Source: Sanderia malayensis
Lineage: Eukaryota > Cnidaria > Scyphozoa > Semaeostomeae > Pelagiidae
Assembly: GCA_013076295.1 (NCBI GenBank)
Contig: RQOL01000024.1
Span: forward strand, 1,860,001 to 1,924,000
Length of the DNA stretch: 64,000 nucleotides
Direction of reading: 5' to 3'
Below the pieces are notes generated by a model that was given only the letters and a program-made list of their open reading frames with translations, ran no database searches and was not told the DNA's origin. Positions 9,293-22,429 of this stretch are shown in pieces (position 1 is the stretch's first letter; each line of letters begins with the position of its first letter). A program made the translations under genes and the position numbers.

Positions 9293-12200
9293 TTAAACGA
9301 ACAACATTAAACAGTTGATGTTCACAATCTCGACCGCTTGCTATTACGAAAATTTGCTTTCTCGAACAAATTTCAATTCGCCTGCAGAGTTCGAGTTAGT
9401 GAATTGCAACTGTATGACTGTAACATGTTTCACTATGTATGACCACAATGATAACACTGTACATGTGTGTGTGATCTCGTGACGTCTGTTTCTTGGAGTT
9501 AGATTCTATTGTATATTGTGTATTGATGCCTGGCAGAGCATTGTGTAAATGAGAGTTTCTCCTCCGCAGGGCATCGTATATCGCTAAAACCAGAAGACGT
9601 TTGAAAGACGAGGAGAAAGAAAGTGTTGTTTTGCTTTCGCGATGGAAACCAGCCCAATCGATATCAAGTCAATTATCATGATTACCATTATGATGATGTA
9701 CATAATAACTCAAGCAACGTATATCCGAGGTAAATAATTTTTATTATTTTTTATTAGTAAGTTATTTGAAGGTCGCTCTCTTGCAATGTTCTTTGAAATG
9801 AAAGGGCATAATCTTGCGCACCCTTCTTTCGGTTAAAAGCTCAAAACAGAACTCAGCAAGATACATTTCCATGCTAAATTGCTCGAAAATTTCAAAGTTG
9901 AAAATTTTCAAACATCTGTCCACCCTTGCAGTTTGGCTGAAAACCAATCGAAGCTTTTTGTTCGGGTTTTTTGCAGTGGTATTGAAATTTCGGCAATTTT
10001 ACGTTTCTCCCTAATTCCCTGGTAGAAAAAAGCGAATTCATAAGTCATTGCATATTATACATATAAATTTGAATAAACTTTAATCAATAAATTTTAAATC
10101 AATCTTGAATACAATTTGACATAAATTCATCTTATGATCACATATATTATTTTATAAGATATTTTACAGTGTCAATAACGAAAGAGAAAAAAGGTGTACC
10201 GCCAGGAAATTGATAAATTAAATCTGACGTACAAGTTCATATAATAAATTGATCTATTTATGTATATTAACTCTATAAGAAATCACTTAAAATCACATAA
10301 TCATTATTTCATATGCATACGTAATATAATCTAATTTATTTCATTATAATATATTATTTTGTTAATAATTTCAACAACAAGCAATTGTAATAGAAAGCTA
10401 AAATCTAAAACCAGGTATATACTTAATATAAGATAAAATTTTTCTTCTGGAAATGAATTTATGAATTTTAATAGGTTTGAATACAAGATTGGATTTTAAA
10501 GATATCCCCCCGCTTTAGCCAACAACAAAAATGGCAAACATTTCGATAAAAAATGAAGTAGATCCCCAGTACCGTTGGAACATGCTATTGTCCCAAACTA
10601 CACGGGCGTCCCATTTCGTAAAATATAGATGCCCCATGAATGCAAATGCCCCTATTTGCCCGATTGCTGTGGTTCAATCAAACATTGATTCAGTAGATTT
10701 GAACTTGGAACTGGGACGGGTTGTACCGATGTGGAGGGGCCATTTGCTATGAATGCCTGCGATAAACTTGGCCAGGCGAACAGGGACAAATGCAACCTGA
10801 ATTTTCAGGCGAATATATATTTTTAACTGGGACGCAATGCCTTGCATTAACGGTTAAAAGTTTCTAAATAAAAATGCATTGGTTATTATATTGATTAGAA
10901 CATTAAATGTTGCAAAAAATGATGACAAAGACTCAACCTAAAATGAGAGCATGCCTTGCGTCGTGAATTCATCCAATCCGCGCATTTGCTTATTCATACA
11001 ACCGCTGTGTTAGGTGTGCGAGTTAATGTGATATATCTGTTAGAAAGAACATAAGAGCAATTAGTCGATTAATCGAGACGTTTGAACGGTTAAATTATAT
11101 AGTTATAGCTGGTGTGAAACGAAATGCATTCCACCGCGCGGGCATGCACGCGGCAAAGCGGATTTCATTAGCTTGTGTATCGCGAGTTGTCTTAGCAACA
11201 TGTGAAAAGGCGAATTAGAGACATCCCTGAAGGGATGATCTGTAATTAAGGGCTGATTAAAAGCAGATAATTGAATGTATTGTGACTGTAAGGGCTGTTG
11301 TTCTGTTAGTATTCCCTTGGGAATTGCCAGGGGATGAAAAGTCAGGAATGTGTACGGATGGCTAATTGAATGGAGCGTTTGTGGTGTGTGTTGTGGGGAT
11401 GGCGCATGCGTGCTTACTGCAAAAACTGTTATGTCACTACAGCCAAGGAATGTCGTAAGGGGGCTACTGTACAGGTCAGTCGTGTGGCTGAGGTGTCTTG
11501 AGTTAATAAATAGATGGGGAATAAGTGTAAAGCACTCGACCTTATTTGACGTATGGATGGAATCGTGTGCTACATTGCTGTTTCACTTTTACATCAGTAC
11601 CTATCAAAGAAGTAGATCTTTGTTACTATTGTTCATCAATGCCGTATGGTTATCAAGGTATGGAGGACACTGGTATGTCTGCAATCGCTAAAATAAACAA
11701 ATAAAGAGTAGAGATGCAACAATTAGGAATTGATTAAAATTCTTCAATGTAAGACAAATGATCCCCGTTTTAAATACACGTGTGTGAAAGACGAAATAAT
11801 TAGCTACAATTGCACGAATTACTATACACGACTACAAGCCAAACATGATAATTATTATAACAATAATCGGTCAAAGATTGGCAATTTGTATTTAGCTACC
11901 ATCGAAAAATGTCGGAAAAATTAATAATAATGGCAATGATAATAAATAAATGTAAAAATGTAAGATTCTGACCAGATAATTTAATGAATAATAAATATGG
12001 AAAAGGAATTGCATATTAAATGTAATCAGCAATTTTTTGGAGGAAAATCACTTTCAATCAGTGATCAACGTTGTGATTTGTGATTCAGGCGATTCTGATT
12101 AGTTAGTGATTAAAATCGACATGAAGTTAATCCCCATTGAACCTCTTTCATTTTCGATCAGTGATTAAGCGATTTTGATGAGTGATTAAGTGATTTTGAT

Positions 12201-13006
12201 CAGTGATCAAGTGATTTTGATCAGTGATTTGCCTCCAATGAATTGCTTGATTCATAAACTATAAATAAACCGCACAACCTTTGGCATAATTTACTGTGCG
12301 ACTACAAATTTCTAAACATGTAATTTAATTTTTAAATAATTAGCAACCGAAATGCTTCGTGGAAATATTGTCTTGTTGACGAAACCAAATGTTTAATATT
12401 TTTCAGTTTATTGATGAAAATGTGATCTCGGTGTAAAAAATCAATGCGTTAAAGACGACACCTTACATAGCTTTAAAGTGGCGTTGTTTCTACCTAACAT
12501 ATTATAAGTTGTATTTAAGAACTTATCTGCATCCTGAGATGATCATATCTCCAAACAAAGATTTGATTTATCTAATTAATGGGATATACATCTTAAAATA
12601 CTAAATGTATTGAACGAAAATAAGAGGTACGTGTCTTGAAAATGCATCGTTATAACCTTGTATTTATTAAATTCCCCCAGAAACGATAAAAACTGTGGGT
12701 ATCGAACCTTTTATAGCTGTCAATAGCTTGCACTAGACGAAATAATCCACGATATGAAGGGGAAAATGCTGTTTCAAGCAAATGCTGTCACCCACCAGCA
12801 ATAAGCCACTCTATTAATGTATTATTGAGCACTGCCCTTCGCAGCAAAGAACCAGAAAGACATTGTTTAGTTTTTGCAATAAATTATTCAAGCTTCAGCA
12901 CTATAAAAGGCTCATCCCCTGTACGCAATAATAAATATACACAATGGTATTTTAATGTAAATAAGAGTTGCAATAAATAATATTTTGATAAACAAATAAA
13001 GTTTTT
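9293..13006. other. Intergenic DNA, AT-rich
   Basis: No gene is supported. Positions 9345-9410 resemble the inverted-repeat fragment at 30601-30740 (motifs TTTGCTTTCTCGAA and GAGTTCGAG). Positions 10030-10480 are extremely AT-rich. Short frames at 10531-10752 and 11350-11691 lack splice context and family signal. The right part of this stretch is the 3' flank of the STAR gene. Confidence 0.5.
12156..12230. repeat. 21-bp tandem repeat, about 3.5 copies
   Basis: Units at 12156, 12177 and 12198 match GATCAGTGATTAAGTGATTT plus one T, followed by a partial copy. More degenerate GTGATT motifs extend upstream to about 12050. Confidence 0.9.
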
Positions 13007-16000
13007 TTATTTATTTTTTGAACCAATAATAGTTGATTCAAATCCACTAAAATCAATTAATGAGGCAGGCCGAACAGGACGATGGGTAAATGCGTCAAGC
13101 GAGTACACACCTGGAAGGTTGGCTGAAACTGTTGTGAAAAAGAAATTCATTCGCTTCAGTCAAATATTCTTTCAAATACGTTCATATATGTACAAGGACA
13201 TTCGGTTAGAAATAATTGTGTTGATCTGTTAGCAGTGAATAAATTTCTGGTGAATAAACTAATTATAGGGGTGTAGTTCGAAGGCCCGATCGAACCCGTG
13301 ACTTAGGTAAATATGTAATCTAGATCATCTAATTTCGTGTCTGCAAAATTTTGACAGTTTAATCTGAATCGAAATTCATAATTATCAAGACTTTCAAGTA
13401 GTTTAAATCGAAAGGTAGAAATTTCGAATCAAGTTGGCTAGAGCAGGGAATTGAAGAGGGTCTGGTTGCTATAGTAACGCAACGGGGGTCAGCCAAATTA
13501 AATTTGTCAGGTAATGACGTCAGGTTATGTACTAGATTCCAAACAATGCAATTCAAGGCTAGTCTTGTAAAAACAGACCTTCGGGTTTTAGTGTGTAGCG
13601 CAACCAACCAGAGAATGAGCGATAGATAAGGTTAATTAATATTGAATACAAAATTGCGTTAGTTATAAAATTAAATTGTATTAGTCGTAAATGGCAAAAA
13701 CAAAATAAAAATTGGCTAATAAAATAAAACATGAAACCTGTTCGGTTAGATTTGTTAGTTATTAGACTTTATCTCAACCTTGTCACCCCCAAAAAGTTAA
13801 CGAAATACAATCAAAAATAGACATAATTTTTGGGAGGGGGTTACATATTGTGAGCACAATTCCCCATACAAAATAATGGATTTTTTCAGGTTGATTCACA
13901 GATAATATACCAAACGTTTGGATGGTATTGGAGGTTGAAAAGGTTGAGATTATAAATGAAATTAATTTGCAAAGGGTAATCTATGAAATTGTAGATTTAA
14001 CAAGATAGAAATGGATCTGAAAATAATGCAGATAAAGTTAAACTGAAATAAATGTGTGTTTAAAATGATAGTGCGGTAGATTGGTTAATCAGACGCATGT
14101 CAAAGAGTCGATAAACAAGATTTTCCATCTCACCTGCCGTTCTGATTGGGTAGCTTGGAATCATGGGTGGTAGAGGACTGCTTAGTATTCCATTTTGAAC
14201 TACAATCAAATTATTACATCATTAATTGTCGTTAATTGCACAATTGAGAACTGAAACGATCTCAACCAGCAATGGATGACAAACATCCACCACTTGTTTA
14301 CATCTCAGTTGTCCGGGTACAAATCAGTGAATAAACACAAACAAATAAATGCAAAGTAAACAAAAAAAGTAAACAAATAAGTAAACTAATTTGGTTATCA
14401 ATTAATTAGTTTACCTTGTCGCATACCTGACGGGGAAGGTGGAAAACTCGATTGACCCGAAACTGGAGCAGGTGTCGATGGTTCAGGCCTGAGTGTCCCA
14501 TTTAACATTGCCAGATCTTTTAACTGCTTTCGTTTGATATCATCCTCGCCATCTTCCTATAATAAAAGTAATCACAATAGCCTCCATTAGTCTATGCAAT
14601 ACACTGATAGTTGTTATTGGGCGTGTTCAAACGTTGAGGGGGCAAGTTAGAGCGAGTGGATGTTTTGAAGAAGGGGACAAGTTATGGATGCGATGTTTTC
14701 GCGATACTTACTGGTGGAGTCATGAGTATTTTGATTTCATCGACCGCTTTTGCCAGCCGTAATCTCGCCCTATCATCTGTGTCTTCAACCATTATTAAAA
14801 CATGCAAGTCTTCTTCGAGGTGTTCGTAATTCGGTTGTCCCCGCTTTTCCTCCTCCTGTTCACAACAACAACAACATGAAAGGTTGGCACGGTCAATCGC
14901 AGAGTTCCTCACTCAAAATTAAGTCGGAAGAAGCAATAGCCTATTGTCTTGGAACAATAGGCTAGATCGTAATTTACAGGTTGTTATATGCGAGTTTTTA
15001 CTGTATCGCGAGTGCACTGCTGAGTCAAACAACAAGTTTGCTAATATATTCAACTTGTACAATACGTACCACTTTTTTATCTTTCATCGAGCCTCGACCT
15101 CGAACAAGAATCTTGCAGCCAGTCTCGGTTTCAACCTGCCTCAGAGTGAATCCTCTCGGCCCAATAATTCGACCAACGAAATTAAACTGGAAAATAAACA
15201 TGGAAATGAGGCTGGTAACAAGCGAAACCAATCCCAGACCTCGGAAAGCAATTTTGGTTTTCTGTCACCACTTTCTCTGCTTGGCTTGGCAGGACTATCT
15301 CAGATTTTGCGAAAAGCACAGTTGAACTGAGCACATTTTTCAATGATCACCATCAAATAACTTCTCGCCTTCAGCTGCCAAACTTCACTCAACATAAATT
15401 AGTCGCAATTTAGACAGATCAAAATCAGTCAGCATAAATTACCTTGGGGTAATCTTTTACTGGTGCGTAGATCTTTTCAGTTAGTTTCACGATTGCGCCA
15501 TTTTGTGCCGGTAAGGAAAGAAGGAAACTCGAAGGACTGAATAAATCATGTCGAACTTTGTTTATTTCTGTGGAAGAAAAGAAAACAACGTTTTTATAAT
15601 ATGAAATCATGTGGTGACATTATACACTTCTGGCTCTATTACAGCAAGAGAAAGCCAAGACAGCGCTTCTCGTTAAAATATCTCGCTGTCTCTATTAAAG
15701 AAATTGGATACAAATTGTCAGACTGCATCAAACTTTCTATTGAATAACTTGCCGTCAATTGTCCAACCTACAGTTTCACATGGTCATTTCTCAGGCTTGA
15801 TTGCCGAGAAATATATCAGCTGTCAAACGATTTCACCTCCTCCGTTCCTTAAATCCACAGATATTGTTATGCCACGCAGGAACATTGTACCCTTAAAGCT
15901 TCAATCTAACGAACTTGCCAGCAAGCGAAGTCGCTGAACCGCTCGGGAAAATGCTTTATAGATGAATGAATGAATTCCCGTGAATATAAAACCAAGGGCT

Positions 16001-18158
16001 AGTTGGTTCCCTTTATAATTGGCTCCATCTTAATTACCATGGCATATCAATCTTTAGTTGGGATTTTTAAAGCGGTGCTATTTCCTAATTAAAAATCCTA
16101 CGGTTGGTTGGTTACAATGGTAACTCCATATGCAACGGAAAACTCTTCATAGAAACATGTCACAAATAACAGCCTGCCTGTTAGGCGATATAGCTTACTA
16201 CTAGTTTAATGAACACTCGAAATATATACTTTATTTATATGAAAGTTTTTTTATAAGAAAGCAGTAAACTCTATAAGAGTTACTCGTCAGAGAGTTAAGC
16301 AAGTTCAATTTTTGCAACAAAAGAAAGTTACGAAATTTAAATAATTAAATACTTTATATTGTGGTCTATATTATTATCAACATTATATGTTATCTATCAA
16401 CATATAATGTTGAAAATGACATTAATAACACATCGTTACATCTCCGTAATGTTTAATTGTTGGAAAATTGCTGAGTAAGTTTAAGTATATCTCTTAAGAA
16501 AACTTCTTTTATACAAAAACGTGTACTCTGGTTTGCGGAAAGTTCTTTTTAAAGGTACCCCCACGACAGGGTACGTTACTGTAAAGATACATGAAAGCAT
16601 GGATGGCAGAATTGACTATTTGGGCGGTGCCATGAGACGAATCGGGGCTTTATTGTTGCTTTTAGATTTAGACGTGATGGATATCATCATTTTCACCAGA
16701 ATAAAATAATGGCGAGGCAACGATTAGAGGAAAATACATTGTTGGTCGTTTGGTATTCATTTCATTGCACGAGTGAATAGCATTTAGCTGTTGTTTTGAA
16801 AACACAACACTTTAGCAGGTTGCATTAACGCTTTTATTGAGAAATGAAACCACAAACTCCTTTGGAAAATACGATCTGGATAAGTTCGCAAGTTGAATTG
16901 GTTTAATGCTTTTATTAACGGCAATTCGCCAAAGAGATTTTGGGATATCAGAGGGTTTTCCATGGGTCAGTGAAAAGGCGTTGCTTTCAAGCAAACAATA
17001 TTTGGCATATGTTTGTGTTCAGAAAATGAATATTTGCTTGAAATGTTGTATACTCAATTAAACTTTTGGCGACACACTAATAAACTAGGTGATACTTTTA
17101 TTGGTGAAAGGAATTAAATAACGGAGCATGTTATGGTGTGGTTAGATGTGGTTAGCATTTTGGTGCAATATACATATCCCCAACACTCGAAGAGCAAAAT
17201 GAAAATTTTTTGAAATTTTGACAGGTGCATGAAATTCTAAAAATACGTGTAATTTGGTTCTTTGGTGAAGTTGTATGATACAAGGTGTTGAATAGAAAGG
17301 GATCAAGCGTTGATATGTGGACTGAATAGGTGCATGTACAAGTGGACACTTCATGGTTGGTAAACAAATTGAACAAAAGTAAACCATCATACCATGAAAT
17401 AAATTACAATAGAACAGCAAAAGATCAGTGACACTATTCCCAGCCTGCCTATCCCTTGTTTCTGATAGCAGGTGTTGAAAGCAAGTTTATCAAACCATTT
17501 CATAAATTTCAATGAATCACTTTCAAATATCTCTGATTATGTTTACAAATATAACCCAATTCCTTTCCGCCGTATTCAGTAAATAAAAGAACTGTTTGGA
17601 GTGTTTGTGAAAATTGCTTATCATTATCAATTAAGTAATTAGTATCCTATTTGTTGAAGATGAGTCTAATTGCGTCTCAAACAATGATTAGAAATTCGTG
17701 TCAGATTTCTCAAAAGGTTCAGGTTCGCTGCATTTTAATTCCGGCTTTTTGCAAATTCCCCAACCCTCTAGTATTGTTCGTTGCAAATTATTTATTTTGC
17801 GACGCCGTGAAACGGAAATAACCTAGCTTGAAAGGAAAACGTGAGATTGAAAATAATTTTAGCCAAGGTGTGAAGCGATTTCCATTTCAAAATAGGCCTA
17901 AATATTTCCTTGGTTCGATGAGAAATTATTTCTCAGGTTTGGTGTTGAAATACGAGCTTCGCTGTGACAACTAAAGTCACGAAAAGACGTGAGTTGTTAG
18001 CTGTCGCATAGAGAAATGAATGCGTATATTCTAGTCTACAAACCTTCATCCAGCAACCTCTCCGCGTGAAGAAATATTTTTGGCATTTTCGTTATAGTTG
18101 TTTTATCCTGAAGTAATTGGTTGAGATACTCAGAAGCTGCCATATCGTCTGTAACCAT
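13007..18158 (-). CDS. QKI: STAR-family KH-domain RNA-binding protein (Quaking/HOW type)
   Basis: Binds RNA to control splicing, stability or translation. Exons in transcription order: 18158-18044, 15567-15443, 15186-15070, 14855-14712, 14556 to 14427 or 14415, 14199-14134, 13128-13007; 272 or 276 aa. The QUA1 region matches Quaking ([26 protein letters not shown]). It is followed by [13 protein letters not shown], the maxi-KH core with [12 protein letters not shown] (residues 81-92), [16 protein letters not shown], and the QUA2 side with [13 protein letters not shown]. The C-terminal part is Pro/Ser-rich. Exon 5 has two usable donors in the same phase 12 nt apart (GTATGC and GTAAAC), so a 4-residue isoform difference is likely. 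The last exon ends with AATAAA overlapping the stop. Intron 1 (2.5 kb) is the longest. Confidence 0.88.
14933..15003. mobile_element. TA-flanked MITE, family CAGTAAAAACCC (copy 2, 5'-truncated)
   Basis: It shares CAATAGCCTATTGTCTTGGA and AATTTACAGGTT with copy 1 and ends GAGTTTTTACTG before TA. It lies in intron 3 of the STAR gene. Confidence 0.6.
16377..16413. repeat. Perfect 15-bp hairpin in STAR intron 1
   Basis: Arms TCAACATTATATGTT and AACATATAATGTTGA are separated by 7 bases. It is AT-rich and its function is unknown. Confidence 0.85.
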
Positions 18159-19937
18159 TTGTGCAGTTAATTGTTGTTCAGCAATGTTGAGAATCTTTAG
18201 TAACGTAGGTTAGCAGATCGGTTAAGATGATAAGAGAAGTGAGTGCAATACGCTACACGGCCTGCATGAAACCCGTCTGGTGTTATGTGTTGTTGATATC
18301 GGCGGTACACAGCACTGTATTGGCTTCACACCAGGGTTGCCAGGTCGAAAAATTTCTTAAATCCAAATCATGCGTGACAAAAATCCAGATTAATCCAAAT
18401 TTCAAAACGAGGCTTGAAAACAATAGAATTGAATAGAATCTTCTATAATGAAAACGAGGCTCATTGTCAAAGGGAATATTTCTCAGTCATGATACTCCCA
18501 AGATACTACCGGAGAACAAAAGCAACAGGTTTTCATTGTCAAATGTGCTTGGATATTGAAATTGCTTTTGGATTCTCAATTTTCATTACATACAGTTGTG
18601 AAATTTCTTTTGTTATTGAGCTTGCTTTTAAATAAAATCTTCGAAATATGGAAATTCTCTGATAAATCCAAAATTAATCCAGATTTTGGGTCAAATCCAA
18701 ATGATATTTTCAAATCCAAACAAGTTCTTAAAAATCCAGATTTCTGGAATTTGGATTTGAAAAATCCAAACTGGCAACCCTGCTTCACACACACGAGCGA
18801 AACGAAAGGCGCGCGTTTTGAAACCGCAGACCACTGGGTCCGCTTTTCATGCATTAATGACCATAAACAATAAACTTTCGATACACCTTCTGGTACAACA
18901 GTATTTTTGATTGGCAGCTGCTTTGAATTGCACACACTGATTGGTCTGTTTTTGACATATTTAATTGTGTTCGTGAAAGTGACCATTGCTTTGCTCTGCA
19001 TGTATTGTTGTGCTCCCATTGCTTCGCCCGCCGTAGCAAGCACCGGCCAGGGTATGATGTTGTTATATTGTACGATTTGACGACCGATGGATTGAGGACA
19101 CATGTTTGTCCGATTTCAATCGATCCGCAAGAAATGGTCATGCACGATATTCTATCATATCCACATGTTCTTCAACTCATCAGTGAGAATTCTCTCCAAG
19201 ACTCCATCATGTTTCCCCATGCCTCAAAGAGTGCTACCGGGACTCATTATTTTACTTAAGCAGTGTCACTTCCTGTATTCCACTGATGCATCGCGATCTC
19301 AAGTTGATTAATTTCCTGCCGGAATGTTGATTGGAAAAATATTTATCCGTTTTTAAGGCACTTTCTGACCACCATAAACACTCCTGCAATGCAATGGTTT
19401 CCAATCTGGTTTCTTCTCCTCCCAGGGACCTGCATATGCATTCGACAGTGTGGCGGCTTCTTCTCTGTTCAGCCCATCGCGATTGCACGACAGACATCCA
19501 ATGAAACAGCTTCGTTCGTGTTAGAAGACCATGTAATAATTACAGTTTGCCCGATCATTATCAAATAATAAATATTCTTCTTTCCTCTACACTAGATCAT
19601 CGTCAATCAACGAAGCCATGAATCATTTATTGGCGCATCTGTCTATATTATCTCTTCAATAAAGCTAACAGCAGAATGGAAATGAATTTTATCGCTAAAT
19701 TTTTATAGTTGACATAACATTTACAATAGAAAACCTAGATTCAAATATAGTCGTCTACAAAAGGCTATTACCAACATCTTTTAGGAATAACTTCGGCAAA
19801 TAAATTCCTTATTTGAAGAGATCTGAACATTAAGTAATGTTTCAATGAAAATATTTGAAGCACAAAAGCCTTAACTTCTTAAAAGCATTCTTTGAACCAT
19901 AACAGATATATAAATATTATGACACGTGTTTTTTAAT
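18159..19937. other. Intergenic DNA between STAR gene and CFAP298
   Basis: It contains the hAT-like MITE. The rest shows no gene. Two short overlapping frames on each strand at 18850-19500 have no splice logic or recognisable family. Because the STAR gene starts at 18158 on the minus strand, this stretch holds its promoter and the 3' end of CFAP298. Confidence 0.5.
18332..18782. mobile_element. hAT-like MITE, 451 bp
   Basis: Termini CAGGGTTGCCAG and CTGGCAACCCTG are exact reverse complements. An 8-bp duplication CTTCACAC flanks the element at 18324-18331 and 18783-18790. Eight-bp duplication with CAGGG ends is the hAT signature. The interior is built of many degenerate AAATCCAAAT motifs in both orientations and has no transposase. 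Confidence 0.93.
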
Positions 19938-21792
19938 TTAAAAAGGTTTCCACTTGACCTGGCCAACACCTTGAAATTGTTTTTTCAATTGGCTGCCATC
20001 TGCCCAGGGTGAACTAAGATAAGAGTCTTCATCACTTTGCTCAAGTTTCTGAAAACAAAATCAAAACCATCATCCAATTAAACTCTCTTAATTATTTAAT
20101 TAAGCTCTCTATAAAGGATAGAGGACGAACAAAATAACAATACTGGAAAACAACCCCAGGCAGAGGGGGTTTAATAGACAGGGTGGCCATCAAATATACA
20201 AACCTTCATGGTGGTTAATTATACAAACCTTCATGTCTTCCTGCTTTCTATAATAATAGGCCATCATTTTCTTTTGCTCCTCTTCGTTGACAACCGGTTC
20301 TCGACTTGGAGCTCCCTTTCCTTTCTATAATAAAACGTCTAATATCAAACCCCCCATATAAAGTTATCTGCTACATCAGCTCATGTGAACTACAGTCGTA
20401 CATGAATCCGCAACCATGCTTGCAAATAACATGCAGCAGGGGTGGGTGGATGCATGAAATATTATCATGGTGTGCTATGAATTGCACCCTGAGCAACCCC
20501 ATAGACCTTCCCCCCTTGACCCTTGCTTGCACCAGGCACACAAATACGCAAACTCAAATCTATTATACTCTGCTGTTACCTTTTGAATTTTCACTATGAT
20601 TTTTGTCTTTTCATTCTTCCCTACGAAATCTTCCAACTTCTTCGATCTGATCAGTTCTTTTCCCGCCCACCATAATTGTGCATCTTTCTCATCAATGACT
20701 TGTGCTGCAGCCTGATGAATAGTAATCATCATAATCATAACACAATCACCATGTTAATCATTAATGAAAATTACATCACCCTGGAAGAACTCTAATAATC
20801 CCTCTTCATTTAATAACCACATTCCCCTTGCTTTTGAAATTGTTGACGATGATAAATTGCAATTTATTACACCATAAAATTTCATAAAAATTATTCTTCC
20901 CTCATTTTTCTGAAGTTTATTTAAGAACTATATTAAGCCCCCCCCCCCTTTCGTAAAAGTCTCCAGGGGTTTCATAAAGTTTTTATAGTAACCAGTGAGC
21001 TGAATTTCAACCAAATTTGTTGGCTGAGCTGATTGGCTCATCACTTACCTGTGTACCAGATAAATCTTCATTGTTTTCAAATTCAAGTCTGATTGTGTCA
21101 TGAGGTGGTAAACCCATTGGATACACGATCATCACAGCACCTCTCATTTTATCAATTGCATCTTGTGTTGTTGCCAGAGTCAGACATTTGTCTGCTTTGA
21201 CAAGATCCTTGAAAGCAAAAATGTTTCAATTAATCAGTAAACCAAACCAGCCACATTGCATTGTATTGTCAATAGAGGGTTTTACGAAGGCTATCATTCA
21301 CGTCGTACCTTTGAGACCTGGTCTTTTGCATCTTGTCTTGTCCTGTTGATGATTTCAGCCATTTGCTCGTTGGGGGCTAAACCAGATCTTCTCCCAACAG
21401 GATCCTTACATTCTACGTGGCCCCCACTTGGGGTACATCTACTCTGCCACTCATCTTTCAATTTCAATTCTACGATTTGTTCATCTGTTAACCCTTGCAT
21501 ATTTGGAGGAAGGCATATGCCATGTTTTGCAAGAGTCTCCATGTCTACAAACAGAGAGAGACCCTGTAATGTATGTCGTGTAACAAATGCGAACCTAATT
21601 CATCAAGGATAGATAGCTTGGGTCAAAAATAACTTTATAATTTTTAAACATACCATAAAATAACCTTTCGATTTTCAGCCGCTGATTGAAAATTCTTGTA
21701 ATTTCCGTAATACATTCGTCAAGACTTTGTTTGACAGTAGTTTCGAAAAGAAACTGACTTTCATCTCCTTGTTTCACATGCAATTTTACCAT
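19938..21792 (-). CDS. CFAP298: Cilia- and flagella-associated protein 298 (C21orf59/Kurly)
   Basis: Conserved factor for motile cilia and planar polarity, needed for dynein arm assembly in animals. Exons: 21792-21654, 21544-21309, 21207-21049, 20711-20580, 20324-20229, 20048-19938; 290 aa, the same length as the human protein. Family motifs run in order: N-terminal MVKLHVKQGDESQF (ubiquitin-like part), HGICLPPNMQGLTDEQI, VMIVYPMGLPP, DAQLWWAGKELIRSKKL, VGKNEKTKIIVKIQK, and a C-terminal SPWAD box ending VKWKPF. All introns close in frame. The exon 5 donor sits in a 16-bp direct duplication (20195-20210 and 20220-20235), which creates a second identical donor 25 nt into the intron. The gene is divergent from the WD40 gene, with array 2 between them. 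Confidence 0.96.
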
Positions 21793-22429
21793 TTTGAATT
21801 AAATTAAATTTATCACGATTCGATTATGAAGCTTCAGTTTTGCAAGAAAGGCCAATTCTGAATCAAGCTGATTCGATGCGAGGCTGTTTATTGTTACTAG
21901 GCAACGAGCACAAGAGGCCAGGTCCAATACTTTGTGTCCCTGTATTTTTTTCACATTGTAGATCCCAAAAGAGGACCTTGTTCAGGGGCGCACTCCTTCG
22001 CAGTCCCAACAACTACCCCCGCATAGCGGGTTGGCAAAAGATACAGGTGGCCAAAAGGACCTTACGGAGAATTGCATAAAGAAACGAACGACGAGTAACG
22101 AAGATTGAGAAACGATTAGTGGTCAGCATGAGCCGTTGTATAGTTATTGATACCGCGCAGGATCTACTTTCAACTCTTGCTCAACACTCGTGACAATGAC
22201 ACCGACCTCCTTTCAGCCTCAGGAAACCTCCTGTCAAAGCTGACCAAACGCTGGACACAGTGTACCATGAAATATGAGTTGCAAATAGCGTAACTAATGG
22301 TAGATGACTAATAACAACGGGTGAAGGAAGGGAAGGATGACCAAATGTCTGGATCTTTGATTCCTTTGACCTTATGCTATTCTCTTCTGCAAGGAAGGGC
22401 TGCTATGGACTACCGGAAACTTACTTGCA
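21793..22429. other. CFAP298 upstream region
   Basis: No gene seen. A phrase ending TTCAGGGGCG near 21980 recurs near 22890 and, on the other strand, near 61115, suggesting a small dispersed repeat. Confidence 0.4.

Noticed and set aside
10531..10752. 73-aa frame as a small gene
   Set aside because: No neighbours, splice partners, homology or codon signal; length is expected by chance in this amount of DNA.
13359..13607. 82-aa minus-strand frame inside the STAR gene region
   Set aside because: It lies in the intron between exons 6 and 7; no family match, while a phase-correct final exon is found at 13128-13007.
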